A DNA stretch of 21,942 bases, from positions 1 through 21,942 of the forward strand of contig JAEOTL010000106.1 in assembly GCA_016839845.1 (NCBI GenBank). The letters run 5' to 3'. Of this stretch, positions 14,994 through 21,942 are shown piece after piece. The stretch's first letter is position 1; the number at the start of each line of letters is the position of its first letter. Under the pieces are notes generated by a model. That model worked only from the letters and a program-made list of their open reading frames with translations, was not told where the DNA came from and searched no databases. The translations under genes were made by a program, and so were the position numbers. The stretch is from Promethearchaeota archaeon (GTDB lineage: Archaea; Asgardarchaeota; Lokiarchaeia; Sigynarchaeales; SOKP01).

Positions 14994-16211
14994 ATGAATA
15001 TTAAACTCACGAGAAACTCTAAACCGGCAATAATAATAATTGTTTCAATTTCCTTATTATTCTCATTAACAGTATGGTTTTCTGCCAATGCCATTACAGA
15101 TCAGCTAGAGAATCTTTGGAATCTTACTCCAATAGATTTTGCAATATTAAGTATTATCTTAATTATCGGATTTGTAGTTGGTGCTCTTATTTATTCGGTT
15201 TTTAACTTACCTGATTTAATAAAAACCCCATTATTTTTCAGTTTAAATGCGTTGATTGCTGCTGTTGGTAATTTCTTCGCTGCCTTGTCTCCCAATTTTA
15301 TAATTTTTCTTATTTTTCGATTCATTACTGGATTTTTCTTAGCTGGTGTTTATCCAACATCCATGAAACTTATTTCCTCATGGTTTAAGAGAAGGCGAGG
15401 ATTGGCTATAGGGATATTATTAGGTGCTTTAACAGCAGGTTCTGGGTTACCTTATTTATTCAAAATATTTGGTTCTCCAAACTGGCGCCTCCTTTTAAGT
15501 GTTTCATCATTACTGGCATTAATAGGTTCCTTATTGATCTTTCTATTTATTCAAGAAGGACCTCATTTAATCTCAGGAGCACGATTTCGATTTTCAAATC
15601 TAAAAGAAATTCTTGGAAAAAAATCGGTACGTTTAGCAAATTATGCATACTTTGGACATATGTGGGAGCTGTATGCTTTTTGGGTATGGATTCCGGTATT
15701 TTTAAAAGAAGTTTATAAAAACTCTTTTGGAAATGAGGGAGCTATTTACGTTTCATTAGGAACTTTCGTAGTATTTATTAGTGGTGCTATAGGAAATATG
15801 ATTGGTGGAAAAATTGCTGATTCTATTGGTAGAACTAAATTCAATATCCTTATGTTGATAATAAGTGGCGGAAGCTCGCTGATAATAGGATTGTCACTTA
15901 ATAATTTTTTTATTGCATTGACTATTGCTATTATTTGGGGTATCACCATAGTTCCTGATTCACCCCAATATTCAGCAATGATTTCAGAACTCTCAAATCC
16001 CTCCTATGTTGGAACTGCATTAGCACTACAAACCGCAATCGGATTTACGATAGCGAATTTAAGTATTTGGTTGATACCATTTGTCGTTGATCTAACCGGA
16101 TGGGCTTTTGGATTTATGTTCTTAGTTCTTGGTCCTCTTCTTGGAATCTTCTCTCTCTATAAGTTAAGGAAAGAGCAAGATTCTATTAAAATAGCTCAAG
16201 GAAAAAAATAA
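14994..16211 (+). CDS. Major facilitator superfamily transporter
   Basis: 405 residues with about 12 hydrophobic helices; a basic N-terminus (MNIKLTRNSK) precedes the first. MFS signs: the motif-A area after helices 2/3 is weak, but F-R-F-I-T-G-F-F-L-A-G-V-Y-P-T-S-M-K (about 109-125) followed by S-W-F-K-R-R-R-G-L-A-I-G-I-L-L-G-A-L is the typical helix 4/5 pattern, and G-G-K-I-A-D-S-I-G-R-T-K lies after helix 8. A central cytoplasmic loop separates the two halves (about 185-215). This subgroup resembles YfcJ/CynX/nitrate-type carriers; the substrate (organic anion, sugar or drug) cannot be read from sequence. The gene is preceded by a long inverted repeat over its likely promoter and is convergent with the HD hydrolase gene five bases away. 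Confidence 0.88.
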   Translation: MNIKLTRNSKPAIIIIVSISLLFSLTVWFSANAITDQLENLWNLTPIDFAILSIILIIGFVVGALIYSVFNLPDLIKTPLFFSLNALIAAVGNFFAALSPNFIIFLIFRFITGFFLAGVYPTSMKLISSWFKRRRGLAIGILLGALTAGSGLPYLFKIFGSPNWRLLLSVSSLLALIGSLLIFLFIQEGPHLISGARFRFSNLKEILGKKSVRLANYAYFGHMWELYAFWVWIPVFLKEVYKNSFGNEGAIYVSLGTFVVFISGAIGNMIGGKIADSIGRTKFNILMLIISGGSSLIIGLSLNNFFIALTIAIIWGITIVPDSPQYSAMISELSNPSYVGTALALQTAIGFTIANLSIWLIPFVVDLTGWAFGFMFLVLGPLLGIFSLYKLRKEQDSIKIAQGKK

Positions 16212-16216
16212 TACTC

Positions 16217-16759
16217 TTAAAGTGATGATAAAGACTGCTCTATTTCATCTTTTAATTTACTGGCCAACCTATAGTTTACATTACCACATTTCTCTAAAAT
16301 AATTAAGCTCTGAGTACTATAATCCCTACGCTTTTCTTCTGACCAATCAAGTGTTTTCATATCTAATAGATTATCTATTCGATCCGCTAATTTTATGAGC
16401 TTTGCATCTTTTGAGGCAGTACCAAAGGATTCCAACCATTCTTTCTTATTTAAATCAGGTGGTTTTGACAACTCCTTTACAATAAAAGCAACTTGTTCCC
16501 CAAAATGCTGCTTTAACTCATCATACGTTAAATCAGTATCCTCCAAGAGATCATGTAGCAATGCTGCTAGCATTAAATTTTCATTTTTAAAATCTGAATA
16601 TCCGGCTGCTCTAAGGATCATTGCAACTCGAATAGGATGCACGATATACGGAATATTACTTGATTTCCGTTTTAAATTTCCATAATTGATGAATGCATAG
16701 GTGGTAGCTCGCCATATTTTCGAAAAATCTCTTAGGTTTTGTTTTTCTCCGTTCCCCAT
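16217..16759 (-). CDS. MESH1/SpoT-like HD hydrolase
   Basis: 180 residues, almost exactly the length of animal MESH1 (179). The whole protein is the HD fold with all expected residues: H41 in Y-I-V-H-P-I-R-V-A, H69-D70 with E73-D74 in L-L-H-D-L-L-E-D-T, and D126 in K-L-A-D-R-I-D-N. A W-S-E-E-K-R-R-D-Y helix near 139-147 also matches the family. MESH1 and the SpoT N-terminal domain remove the 3' pyrophosphate of ppGpp, and MESH1 also dephosphorylates NADPH, using Mn2+. No synthetase, TGS or ACT domain is attached. Archaea usually lack ppGpp signalling, so NADPH or another nucleotide may be the real substrate. ATG 16759; a TATA-like AGTTATAC lies about 20-27 bases upstream on this strand. Confidence 0.85.
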   Translation of the reverse strand: MGNGEKQNLRDFSKIWRATTYAFINYGNLKRKSSNIPYIVHPIRVAMILRAAGYSDFKNENLMLAALLHDLLEDTDLTYDELKQHFGEQVAFIVKELSKPPDLNKKEWLESFGTASKDAKLIKLADRIDNLLDMKTLDWSEEKRRDYSTQSLIILEKCGNVNYRLASKLKDEIEQSLSSL

Positions 16760-16877
16760 TTCAATAATCAGTTTTGTGTATAACTATGATGATAGTGTTA
16801 GAATTTAGGATGAAAAATCCTCTTGCATTTAAATATTTATCCCCAATGGAGTGAATAAGCACCTAATTAAACCTAGT

Positions 16878-17201
16878 CTAGAATCTAATTACAACCTTGT
16901 TATACTTTAAATGAGACAATTTCCGAACTCCGTGATCCCCTGAAGAATATGAGCAACTAATTAACCCAGCATCTTCAAGTTTTTTAATCTGAGCTGATAT
17001 ATTTGCTTCAGTCATACCTAAGGTAGAAGCTATGTTTGAAACATCCATTGGCTCATCTTGAATCTGGTGAAGAATTTTTCTCCGAGTATGTGATGATAAA
17101 GCTTTTACTATCTTTTCAATACGGTCATCTGATTCCACTGATATAGATTCAGAATTATTATGCATATCCACTTCCAAAAGTCCGGTTTCTGAAATTTCCA
17201 T
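16878..17201 (-). CDS. ArsR-like winged-helix transcriptional regulator
   Basis: 107 residues. Residues 29-100 form a winged helix-turn-helix: I-V-K-A-L-S-S-H-T-R-R-K-I-L (helix 1, the ArsR L-x-x-x-x-R-x-x-I-L signature), then D-V-S-N-I-A-S-T-L-G-M-T-E-A-N-I-S-A-Q-I-K-K-L (recognition helix), and a wing G-D-H-G-V-R-K-L-S. The first 28 residues are acidic and disordered-looking. No metal-binding Cys-x-Cys motif of ArsR/SmtB is present, so it is not an obvious metal sensor. It likely dimerises and represses a nearby promoter or itself. A TATA-like AATTTTATT lies about 24-31 bases before ATG 17201 and an inverted pair ATTACA/TGTAAT lies farther upstream. Targets unknown. Confidence 0.85.
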   Translation of the reverse strand: MEISETGLLEVDMHNNSESISVESDDRIEKIVKALSSHTRRKILHQIQDEPMDVSNIASTLGMTEANISAQIKKLEDAGLISCSYSSGDHGVRKLSHLKYNKVVIRF

Positions 17202-18022
17202 TTTGTATTATTCAACCCTTAATAAAATTTTTGGTTTTGATTACACGAACTTTATGTAATTTTTTACTTTTAATATTTACTTATCAAAATTTGTGGATTT
17301 CAGCAATGGTGAATGGATTCATCTGTAGTTAAAAAGAATACCATTATTACAAAGATTACATTTGATATTGAAAATTTTGTCAGATCTAAATTGCTTTAGA
17401 TAAATGCCTATTTCAATAAATATATGTTTAATAAAATAACGTCGGCATCTAGCAGCTAAAATAATAAAGCCATATTATAATTTGGAATATCTCCGAACTA
17501 GAAATAAATTTTAGTGATTTCGCTATAATTTTTCATTGAAGTTATCCAAACGTTCAGGATATATTATATAACGGTTTTCGTCCATTTTTTTAATAAAAAT
17601 TTCGAAATTCCTTAATAACTTTTAATTTTAAGGCATAACAGCCTAATCAGCTGAGTTTATCAATTTTTCATCAAACTTCAATTTTTATTTGAAAATCTAA
17701 ACTTGAATCCTTGATTTTTCCCAATTTCATACTCCAAATTGATAAAACTCCTTGATTCTTCATTATAAAATATTAAAGGATCATTCATATTCCCTTTCCC
17801 TAAAGAAAATCGATTTCTTATTATTAGAATAAGCTATATATAATCTTTCTTATATTATTTCCAAGAATCAAACATTTAAATAATCGTAACTCGGCAAAGT
17901 GCAAATCGAAAGTAAATCAAATTGTCAAAAACACAATCATTAAAATACTAGAGTTACTTAATATACTTTAGTAATCGATATAATACATTTAATACAATCA
18001 AAATTGTACGAGGCTAATTCAA
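17202..18022. other. 821-base gene-free AT-rich stretch
   Basis: No convincing gene is seen. The ArsR gene's promoter side holds ATTACA (17240-17245) and TGTAAT (17255-17260), a possible operator. A 28-codon ORF (17313-17399) and a 30-codon minus-strand ORF (17671-17763) exist but lack support. Near the end, TTACTTAA (17954-17961) and TTTAGTAA (17967-17974) form a near-perfect inverted repeat 49-69 bases before the RHH gene. No tRNA-like cloverleaf is evident. It may hold regulatory sites or an unseen RNA. Confidence 0.5.
17954..17974. promoter_or_regulatory. Near-palindrome upstream of RHH gene
   Basis: Arms TTACTTAA and TTTAGTAA (seven of eight pairs) flank a TATAC core. Ribbon-helix-helix proteins often bind such sites near their own start, so this is a candidate autoregulatory operator. 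Confidence 0.3.
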
Positions 18023-18676
18023 TTGAGTAATAACATTAGACAAGATTTGCCTGATTTAGCTAGTTCGCTTTCTGAAAAGCAAACTCCGTTAAAAAAATCA
18101 TCAGTAGTCATAACTGTAAGAATAGATGAAGAATTAAATAACAACTTAGATGAGATTAAAAAGGATTTGGGCGTCTCTAAAGCAGATTTAATAAGAAATT
18201 ATTTGGAATTATCAAATTGTCTTATTAAACAAAAGAATTCCGTAAAATCTCTTGATGATCGCGATTTTATTATAATCAAGAGAAGTTATTTACGAAAGCT
18301 AATCGAAACAGTTGAGCAAGAACAACAAATAAGTCTTGGAGATAAATTTGCCCGATTCATTAATGCAATAGCATTAATAAAAAACAGAGCAGATGACTTA
18401 GATTTTAAATTAGATATGTGCAATAACTTGGGATTCTTCCGTAAATACATAGATAATCAAAATTATGTTTTGATTTCGAAAAAATTTGGGCCTATGAAAT
18501 TTGTAGAGGCTTTCACATGGCGCTTGTTTATGAACAAAGAATTTAATCCTCGATATACCGAGGAAGAATTAAAGGGTAGCAAGAGTTTAACTCAACAATA
18601 TAATAAAGAAATTCAAAAGGCAGATAGAATTTCATCTTATTATTCCTTTGAATTTGCTAAAATGTCAGAAAAATAA
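18023..18676 (+). CDS. Ribbon-helix-helix DNA-binding protein with novel C-terminal domain
   Basis: 217 residues starting at TTG 18023, with a GAGG at 18010-18013 upstream. Residues about 27-65 are an RHH/CopG domain: strand V-V-I-T-V-R-I-D-E, helix E-L-N-N-N-L-D-E-I-K-K-D-L-G, then V-S-K-A-D-L-I-R-N-Y-L. RHH domains bind DNA as dimers through the strand. The N-terminal 25 residues are polar. The remaining 150 residues include a helical part (S-Y-L-R-K-L-I-E-T-V-E-Q-E-Q) and segments such as F-A-R-F-I-N-A-I-A-L-I-K and F-V-E-A-F-T-W-R-L-F; I do not recognise this domain. It may be an effector or oligomerisation part. A large gene-free region lies upstream. It is convergent with the maltokinase-like gene, with no toxin gene beside it, so an antitoxin role is not supported. 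Confidence 0.75.
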   Translation: MSNNIRQDLPDLASSLSEKQTPLKKSSVVITVRIDEELNNNLDEIKKDLGVSKADLIRNYLELSNCLIKQKNSVKSLDDRDFIIIKRSYLRKLIETVEQEQQISLGDKFARFINAIALIKNRADDLDFKLDMCNNLGFFRKYIDNQNYVLISKKFGPMKFVEAFTWRLFMNKEFNPRYTEEELKGSKSLTQQYNKEIQKADRISSYYSFEFAKMSEK

Positions 18677-18706
18677 CTTTAGTAAAACGATAAATAAATT
18701 TAGAAA

Positions 18707-20437
18707 TTAACTTTTATCTACAATTTCTTTTAAACCTAAAACGGGAACTATAATTTTATTTGGTCTGAATAAGAGTTCATAATTCAATTCATACAGTGCT
18801 CTTTCTATATAGAAATAAGTAATAAGAATATTACTCACATTCAAATTTTTCAATATTCTTCTCATTAATTTCGATTCCCAGGCATTTAGAACATTTAACA
18901 CGATATCAAGAACTTTATTTATAGGTCTAGCGGCTCTTCTGAAGAATAGATTATAAAGGATTTCTTCAGGAACTTCATATTTATCCTTCTGTATAATTTT
19001 AGTCTCTATGAAAATTAGAAGCGTATTAAATTTTATATAACTGAGAGCTCTCAAAAAAGATGCGAGATCTTTTTCAACGGGAAATTTTCTGGTTCTTTCA
19101 TCGAATGATAGTTGAGGATCACCCTCAAAATCAATGAAATAATAATTATACTGATCATTTTGCTTATTGTAGAGAATTTGCTCCATATGTAAATCTTGAT
19201 GTACTGGTTGAATATTAATTGAAGTCGTTTCGAATTCAGATCGAAACCGTTCAATGATATCTTTAATATCAATTAAAATAGAGCTGACTTTTGGTGAATT
19301 AAAAAAAGTACTTTCTTGTTGCTGATTCATATGGTTTAACAAATCCTTTATCATAGAATTCAATCTTTCAGTGTATCTTTTCAGATATAACCCGCTTTCA
19401 ACTATTTCTACGTTATATTCTTTTTGAGAAGGCAAAATGAGTGATTCATGCAATTGGTCGATATACTTTCCGATTTCGTTTGAAATTCTTAAGGATTGAA
19501 CACATTTCTCATTAATTAATGGGGATGTGCTTGCTTTCTCCATATAATTCGAATAGTCATTAGAAACATCTCTAAATACACTTTTAATCATAGAGTTTAA
19601 TTCAGTCCAGTAGACGTCACCCAAATTGCCTAAATTGGTTACACTTTCAATAATACCAATTGTTTCTTTATCCCCAATCTTAATCGTCCCATAGATTTTT
19701 GGGGCATGGGGAAACTTATTTTTTACTAATACAAACAGTGTAGAAGGTTCTAGACTTAGTGAATAATCTTTGTAAGATTTAAGTACATATGAGATAGGTT
19801 GTTGATCTGGATTTCTTTTATTGGAGATCTTAAGAAGAAATAGTGTATTTGTGGTATTTCCTTTCCCTAATTGACTTAACGATAGTTCATATCTGTCAGG
19901 ATATAGCCCTGCCTCTATTAAATTTTGCACCTTTCTCATATTAATCTCATCCTCAAATTGGGTGTTATAAAGGGTTAAATCCATATCCATTGAGGGAAAT
20001 AATTCAGAAATTTTTGTATCAAACAATATTTTTTTCCAAAAAAATATGCAAAATTCCGCCTCGATGAGGTTTAAAGTAACAACTTCTTGTTTATCGTCAA
20101 TAGTTACTGCTAACCTTTTACTAAACGTATTTTCTGTAAGATTTAATATGATTTCTCGTGTTTTTTCACTTGGTTCTAAAACATCATCTAATTTTTCATA
20201 GTGGATCAGAGGAAGAAAATAATTCTTGGAATATCCATCGGAATTTACTTCTATTATTGTGATTAGTATTTTTTCCGCAATTATTTTAAAATAAGTGATT
20301 TTAACATAAAACTCTAGATTCGAGAGAGACAATTTATCCCCAAACCATCTTCTTGAAAGAAGCCATCCTTTAAACTCGTTTGAGTTATAGATACCCTGAG
20401 TTAAATTTTGATCGAAGTAATTACTCATAAAAACCAT
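18707..20437 (-). CDS. Maltokinase-like aminoglycoside-phosphotransferase-fold kinase
   Basis: 576 residues. N-terminal cap motif R30-W31-F32-G33-D34-K35 is the R-W-F-x-x-K signature of maltokinases (Mak/Pep2). The kinase core shows a G-loop-like G191-K-G-N-T-T-N and L-K220 in a V-L-K-S-Y-K strand. The catalytic motif is H413-Q-D415-L-H417 (H-x-D-L-H; family mostly H-G-D-L-H), and the metal motif is D436-F-E438-G-D, which maltokinases share (I-D-F-E-G-E). Such kinases make maltose 1-phosphate from maltose and ATP for glycogen synthesis. The protein is longer than bacterial Mak (about 450), with a long insert around 280-400. ATG 20437; ATG 20428 is an in-frame alternative. Divergent from GH57, which fits alpha-glucan metabolism. 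Sugar specificity is inferred. Confidence 0.75.
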   Translation of the reverse strand: MVFMSNYFDQNLTQGIYNSNEFKGWLLSRRWFGDKLSLSNLEFYVKITYFKIIAEKILITIIEVNSDGYSKNYFLPLIHYEKLDDVLEPSEKTREIILNLTENTFSKRLAVTIDDKQEVVTLNLIEAEFCIFFWKKILFDTKISELFPSMDMDLTLYNTQFEDEINMRKVQNLIEAGLYPDRYELSLSQLGKGNTTNTLFLLKISNKRNPDQQPISYVLKSYKDYSLSLEPSTLFVLVKNKFPHAPKIYGTIKIGDKETIGIIESVTNLGNLGDVYWTELNSMIKSVFRDVSNDYSNYMEKASTSPLINEKCVQSLRISNEIGKYIDQLHESLILPSQKEYNVEIVESGLYLKRYTERLNSMIKDLLNHMNQQQESTFFNSPKVSSILIDIKDIIERFRSEFETTSINIQPVHQDLHMEQILYNKQNDQYNYYFIDFEGDPQLSFDERTRKFPVEKDLASFLRALSYIKFNTLLIFIETKIIQKDKYEVPEEILYNLFFRRAARPINKVLDIVLNVLNAWESKLMRRILKNLNVSNILITYFYIERALYELNYELLFRPNKIIVPVLGLKEIVDKS

Positions 20438-20469
20438 AAAATTCTATTTTAATTAATATAATAAGATAT

Positions 20470-20479
20470 CTTTTATAAG
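20470..20479. promoter_or_regulatory. TATA-like element between maltokinase and GH57 genes
   Basis: CTTTTATAAG reads as a TATA box on both strands. On the minus strand it lies about 33-42 bases before the maltokinase ATG 20437. GH57 may instead use an AATATTTAA box near 20496-20502. Confidence 0.35.
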
Positions 20480-20494
20480 TAAAAATCTTTTACT
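20478..20494. promoter_or_regulatory. Perfect inverted repeat in shared divergent promoter
   Basis: AGTAAAA-ATC-TTTTACT has 7-base perfect arms around a 3-base spacer. It lies in the 93-base gap between the divergent maltokinase and GH57 genes and adjoins the TATA-like element, a natural place for one regulator to control both. Confidence 0.4.
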
Positions 20495-20530
20495 AATATT
20501 TAACCATTACAAAAAAGAAGGTTCATTAAT

Positions 20531-21942
20531 GTGAGCGACAAACACATCCATCTCCCAATTGTCTTTCACTTTCATCAACCAGTTGGGCAATTTGATTTCA
20601 TATATGAAGATGTTTTCGAAAAATCATACGAGCCACTAATTAATAGTATTTACCAGTTTCCTAATGTCAAATTTACGTTACATTTTTCTGGTAATTTACT
20701 AGAATGGCTTATAGATAATAAACCTCAATTTATTGAGAAATTAAAAGCTATGGCGAAAAAAGGACAAATTGAAATAATAGGGGGAGGATATTATGAACCA
20801 ATTTTTGCTCTAATCCCTTATAGAGATAAAATAGCTCAAATGAAAAAGTTATCCGACTTAATTAAGAGTGAATTCGATCTAGACGTAAAAGGTGCATGGC
20901 TCTCAGAAAGAGTGTGGGAACCAGATTACCCCTCTTTTCTCAATGATGTTGGATTGAAGTATGTTATTGTAGATGATAACCACTTTAGATCTACAGGGAT
21001 TACAGAAGAGGAAACTCTCTATTCTTACGTCACTGAAGACGAAGGAAAGACATTACGGATTTTCCCAATAAATGAAGAACTGAGATACTTAACCCCCTGG
21101 AAACCCACTTATATGTCAATTGATTACCTAAGAAAAATGGCTGATACAGTGGGTGATAGAATCGCAGTGCTGATATCAGACGCGGAAAAGATGGGTGTTT
21201 GGGGGACTACACATGAAATTTGCTATGTAGACGGAGAGGGGCATCAGGAGGGGGACGGTGGGAAGCCATTTATTCCTGCTTTTTTTGAGCAAGTCCAAAC
21301 AAATGAATGGATTACCTCTATAACACTGGCAGAATATATGGAGAAATTCCCCGCCAAAAGTTTAATCTATCTTCCTACTGCTAGTTACGATAAAATGGAA
21401 GAATGGGTCCTCCCAACAAAGATCAGAAAAAGATTTAAAAAAATCCGGAAGTCACTCAAAGATAATAATCGAGAGGTTTACCAATTTTTAAAGGGTGGTT
21501 TCTGGAGATATTTCCTTGTCAAATATCCTGAATCCAATAATATGCATAAGAAAATGCTATACGTTCGAGAAAAACTAATTTATACTGAAGAAAATCTAAT
21601 GAAAGTTGATGAGGAAAGCATTTTTTCAATAATTTTAAACACAATAAATAACGCATGGGATGAGATTTATAAAGCTCAGTGTAATGATTGTTATTGGCAT
21701 GGTTTATTTGGAGGTGTTTACCTACAATTTCTAAGATTTTCGGTATATACTCATTTAATTAATGCTGAGAAATTGATTGATACAATCAACGCCATTATTA
21801 ATCCTAAATTGGCTTCATATATTTATATTACTCCTCTCGATTTTACTAAAGATAGCAAAACAGAATATATCGTCGAATCGGATATTTATAACCTATATAT
21901 TAATCCCAATGACGGAGGGACTATTTTTGAATTGGATTATAA
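20531..21942 (+). CDS. GH57 4-alpha-glucanotransferase/amylase (3' truncated)
   Basis: The frame runs from GTG 20531 past the window end (470 codons plus two bases seen). An ATG at 20529 overlaps but is immediately closed by TGA, so GTG is the start; an AGAAGG lies upstream. GH57 conserved regions appear in order: H13-F-H-Q-P17; G84-G-G-Y-Y-E-P; W123-L-S-E126-R-V-W-E-P with the nucleophile Glu126; I-S-D217-A-E-K-M-G-V-W with the acid/base Asp217; and T283-A-S-Y-D-K-M-E-E-W. The positions lie close to the catalytic pair I recall for the Thermococcus litoralis 4-alpha-glucanotransferase (Glu123, Asp214). The enzyme would rearrange or cut alpha-1,4-glucans. No signal peptide, so cytoplasmic. It likely works with the neighbouring maltokinase-like kinase. 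Confidence 0.9.
   Translation, partial: MSDKHIHLPIVFHFHQPVGQFDFIYEDVFEKSYEPLINSIYQFPNVKFTLHFSGNLLEWLIDNKPQFIEKLKAMAKKGQIEIIGGGYYEPIFALIPYRDKIAQMKKLSDLIKSEFDLDVKGAWLSERVWEPDYPSFLNDVGLKYVIVDDNHFRSTGITEEETLYSYVTEDEGKTLRIFPINEELRYLTPWKPTYMSIDYLRKMADTVGDRIAVLISDAEKMGVWGTTHEICYVDGEGHQEGDGGKPFIPAFFEQVQTNEWITSITLAEYMEKFPAKSLIYLPTASYDKMEEWVLPTKIRKRFKKIRKSLKDNNREVYQFLKGGFWRYFLVKYPESNNMHKKMLYVREKLIYTEENLMKVDEESIFSIILNTINNAWDEIYKAQCNDCYWHGLFGGVYLQFLRFSVYTHLINAEKLIDTINAIINPKLASYIYITPLDFTKDSKTEYIVESDIYNLYINPNDGGTIFELDY

Noticed and set aside
17313..17399. 28-codon ORF with GGTGA directly before its ATG
   Set aside because: The Shine-Dalgarno match touches the start codon with no spacing, the peptide is short and has no recognisable pattern, and the region is AT-rich enough for this by chance.
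17671..17763. 30-codon minus-strand ORF in the gene-free stretch
   Set aside because: No ribosome site, poorly placed TATA element and low-complexity peptide; not called.
18023..18676. Antitoxin of a toxin-antitoxin pair
   Set aside because: No small toxin-like gene lies beside it, and the protein is much longer than usual RHH antitoxins.
1..21942. tRNA, rRNA, CRISPR array, transposase or integrase
   Set aside because: No cloverleaf, regular direct-repeat array or recognisable recombinase was seen on either strand by eye.

Overview
The window reads as AT-rich (by eye about one third G+C) archaeal DNA, most likely from an Asgard archaeon of the Lokiarchaeia type. Four observations point there. 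There are two Arf-type small GTPases, each fused to a non-GTPase domain. There are other eukaryote-like proteins: a vWA protein with two zinc-binding C4HC3 modules, a V4R/TRAPP-fold protein and a SNAP-like helical-repeat protein. Wood-Ljungdahl C1 enzymes (CdhA, an MtrH-like protein) are present. Many genes have an AT-rich TATA-like box about 25-35 bases before the start codon and no Shine-Dalgarno site, as expected for leaderless archaeal transcripts. The species assignment is inference.

Left part (1-4138): a 5'-truncated coiled-coil protein with tryptophan repeats and a zinc ribbon; a GTPase with a longin-like N-terminal region; a V4R-domain protein; then, convergently, a DUF1295 membrane enzyme. 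Centre-left (4139-7802): a divergent control region with two perfect inverted repeats; a complete CO dehydrogenase alpha subunit (cdhA) without its usual partner cdhB; a 75-residue protein with a C-x-H-x3-H-x3-H helix; and a His-rich methyltransferase. The last three may be linked through metal handling, but that is speculative.

Centre (7848-13026): an HhH-Arf GTPase-roadblock fusion, divergent from a vWA protein with two C4HC3 zinc modules whose domain order recalls TFIIH p44/Ssl1; a small DUF2934-like protein; a stand-alone MtrH-like methyltransferase; and a long SNAP-like helical-repeat protein. Right part (13280-18676): a B12-binding radical SAM enzyme, an MFS transporter, a MESH1-like HD hydrolase, an ArsR-like winged-helix regulator, an 821-base stretch without a convincing gene, and a ribbon-helix-helix protein with an unrecognised C-terminal domain. 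Right edge (18707-21942): a maltokinase-like kinase divergent from a GH57 glucanotransferase/amylase (3'-truncated), a likely alpha-glucan module sharing a short control region.

Most genes look like single transcription units. I see no rRNA, tRNA, CRISPR array, transposase or phage gene. The most notable items are the vWA/zinc-module protein, the two GTPase fusions and the cdhA/His-rich cassette.
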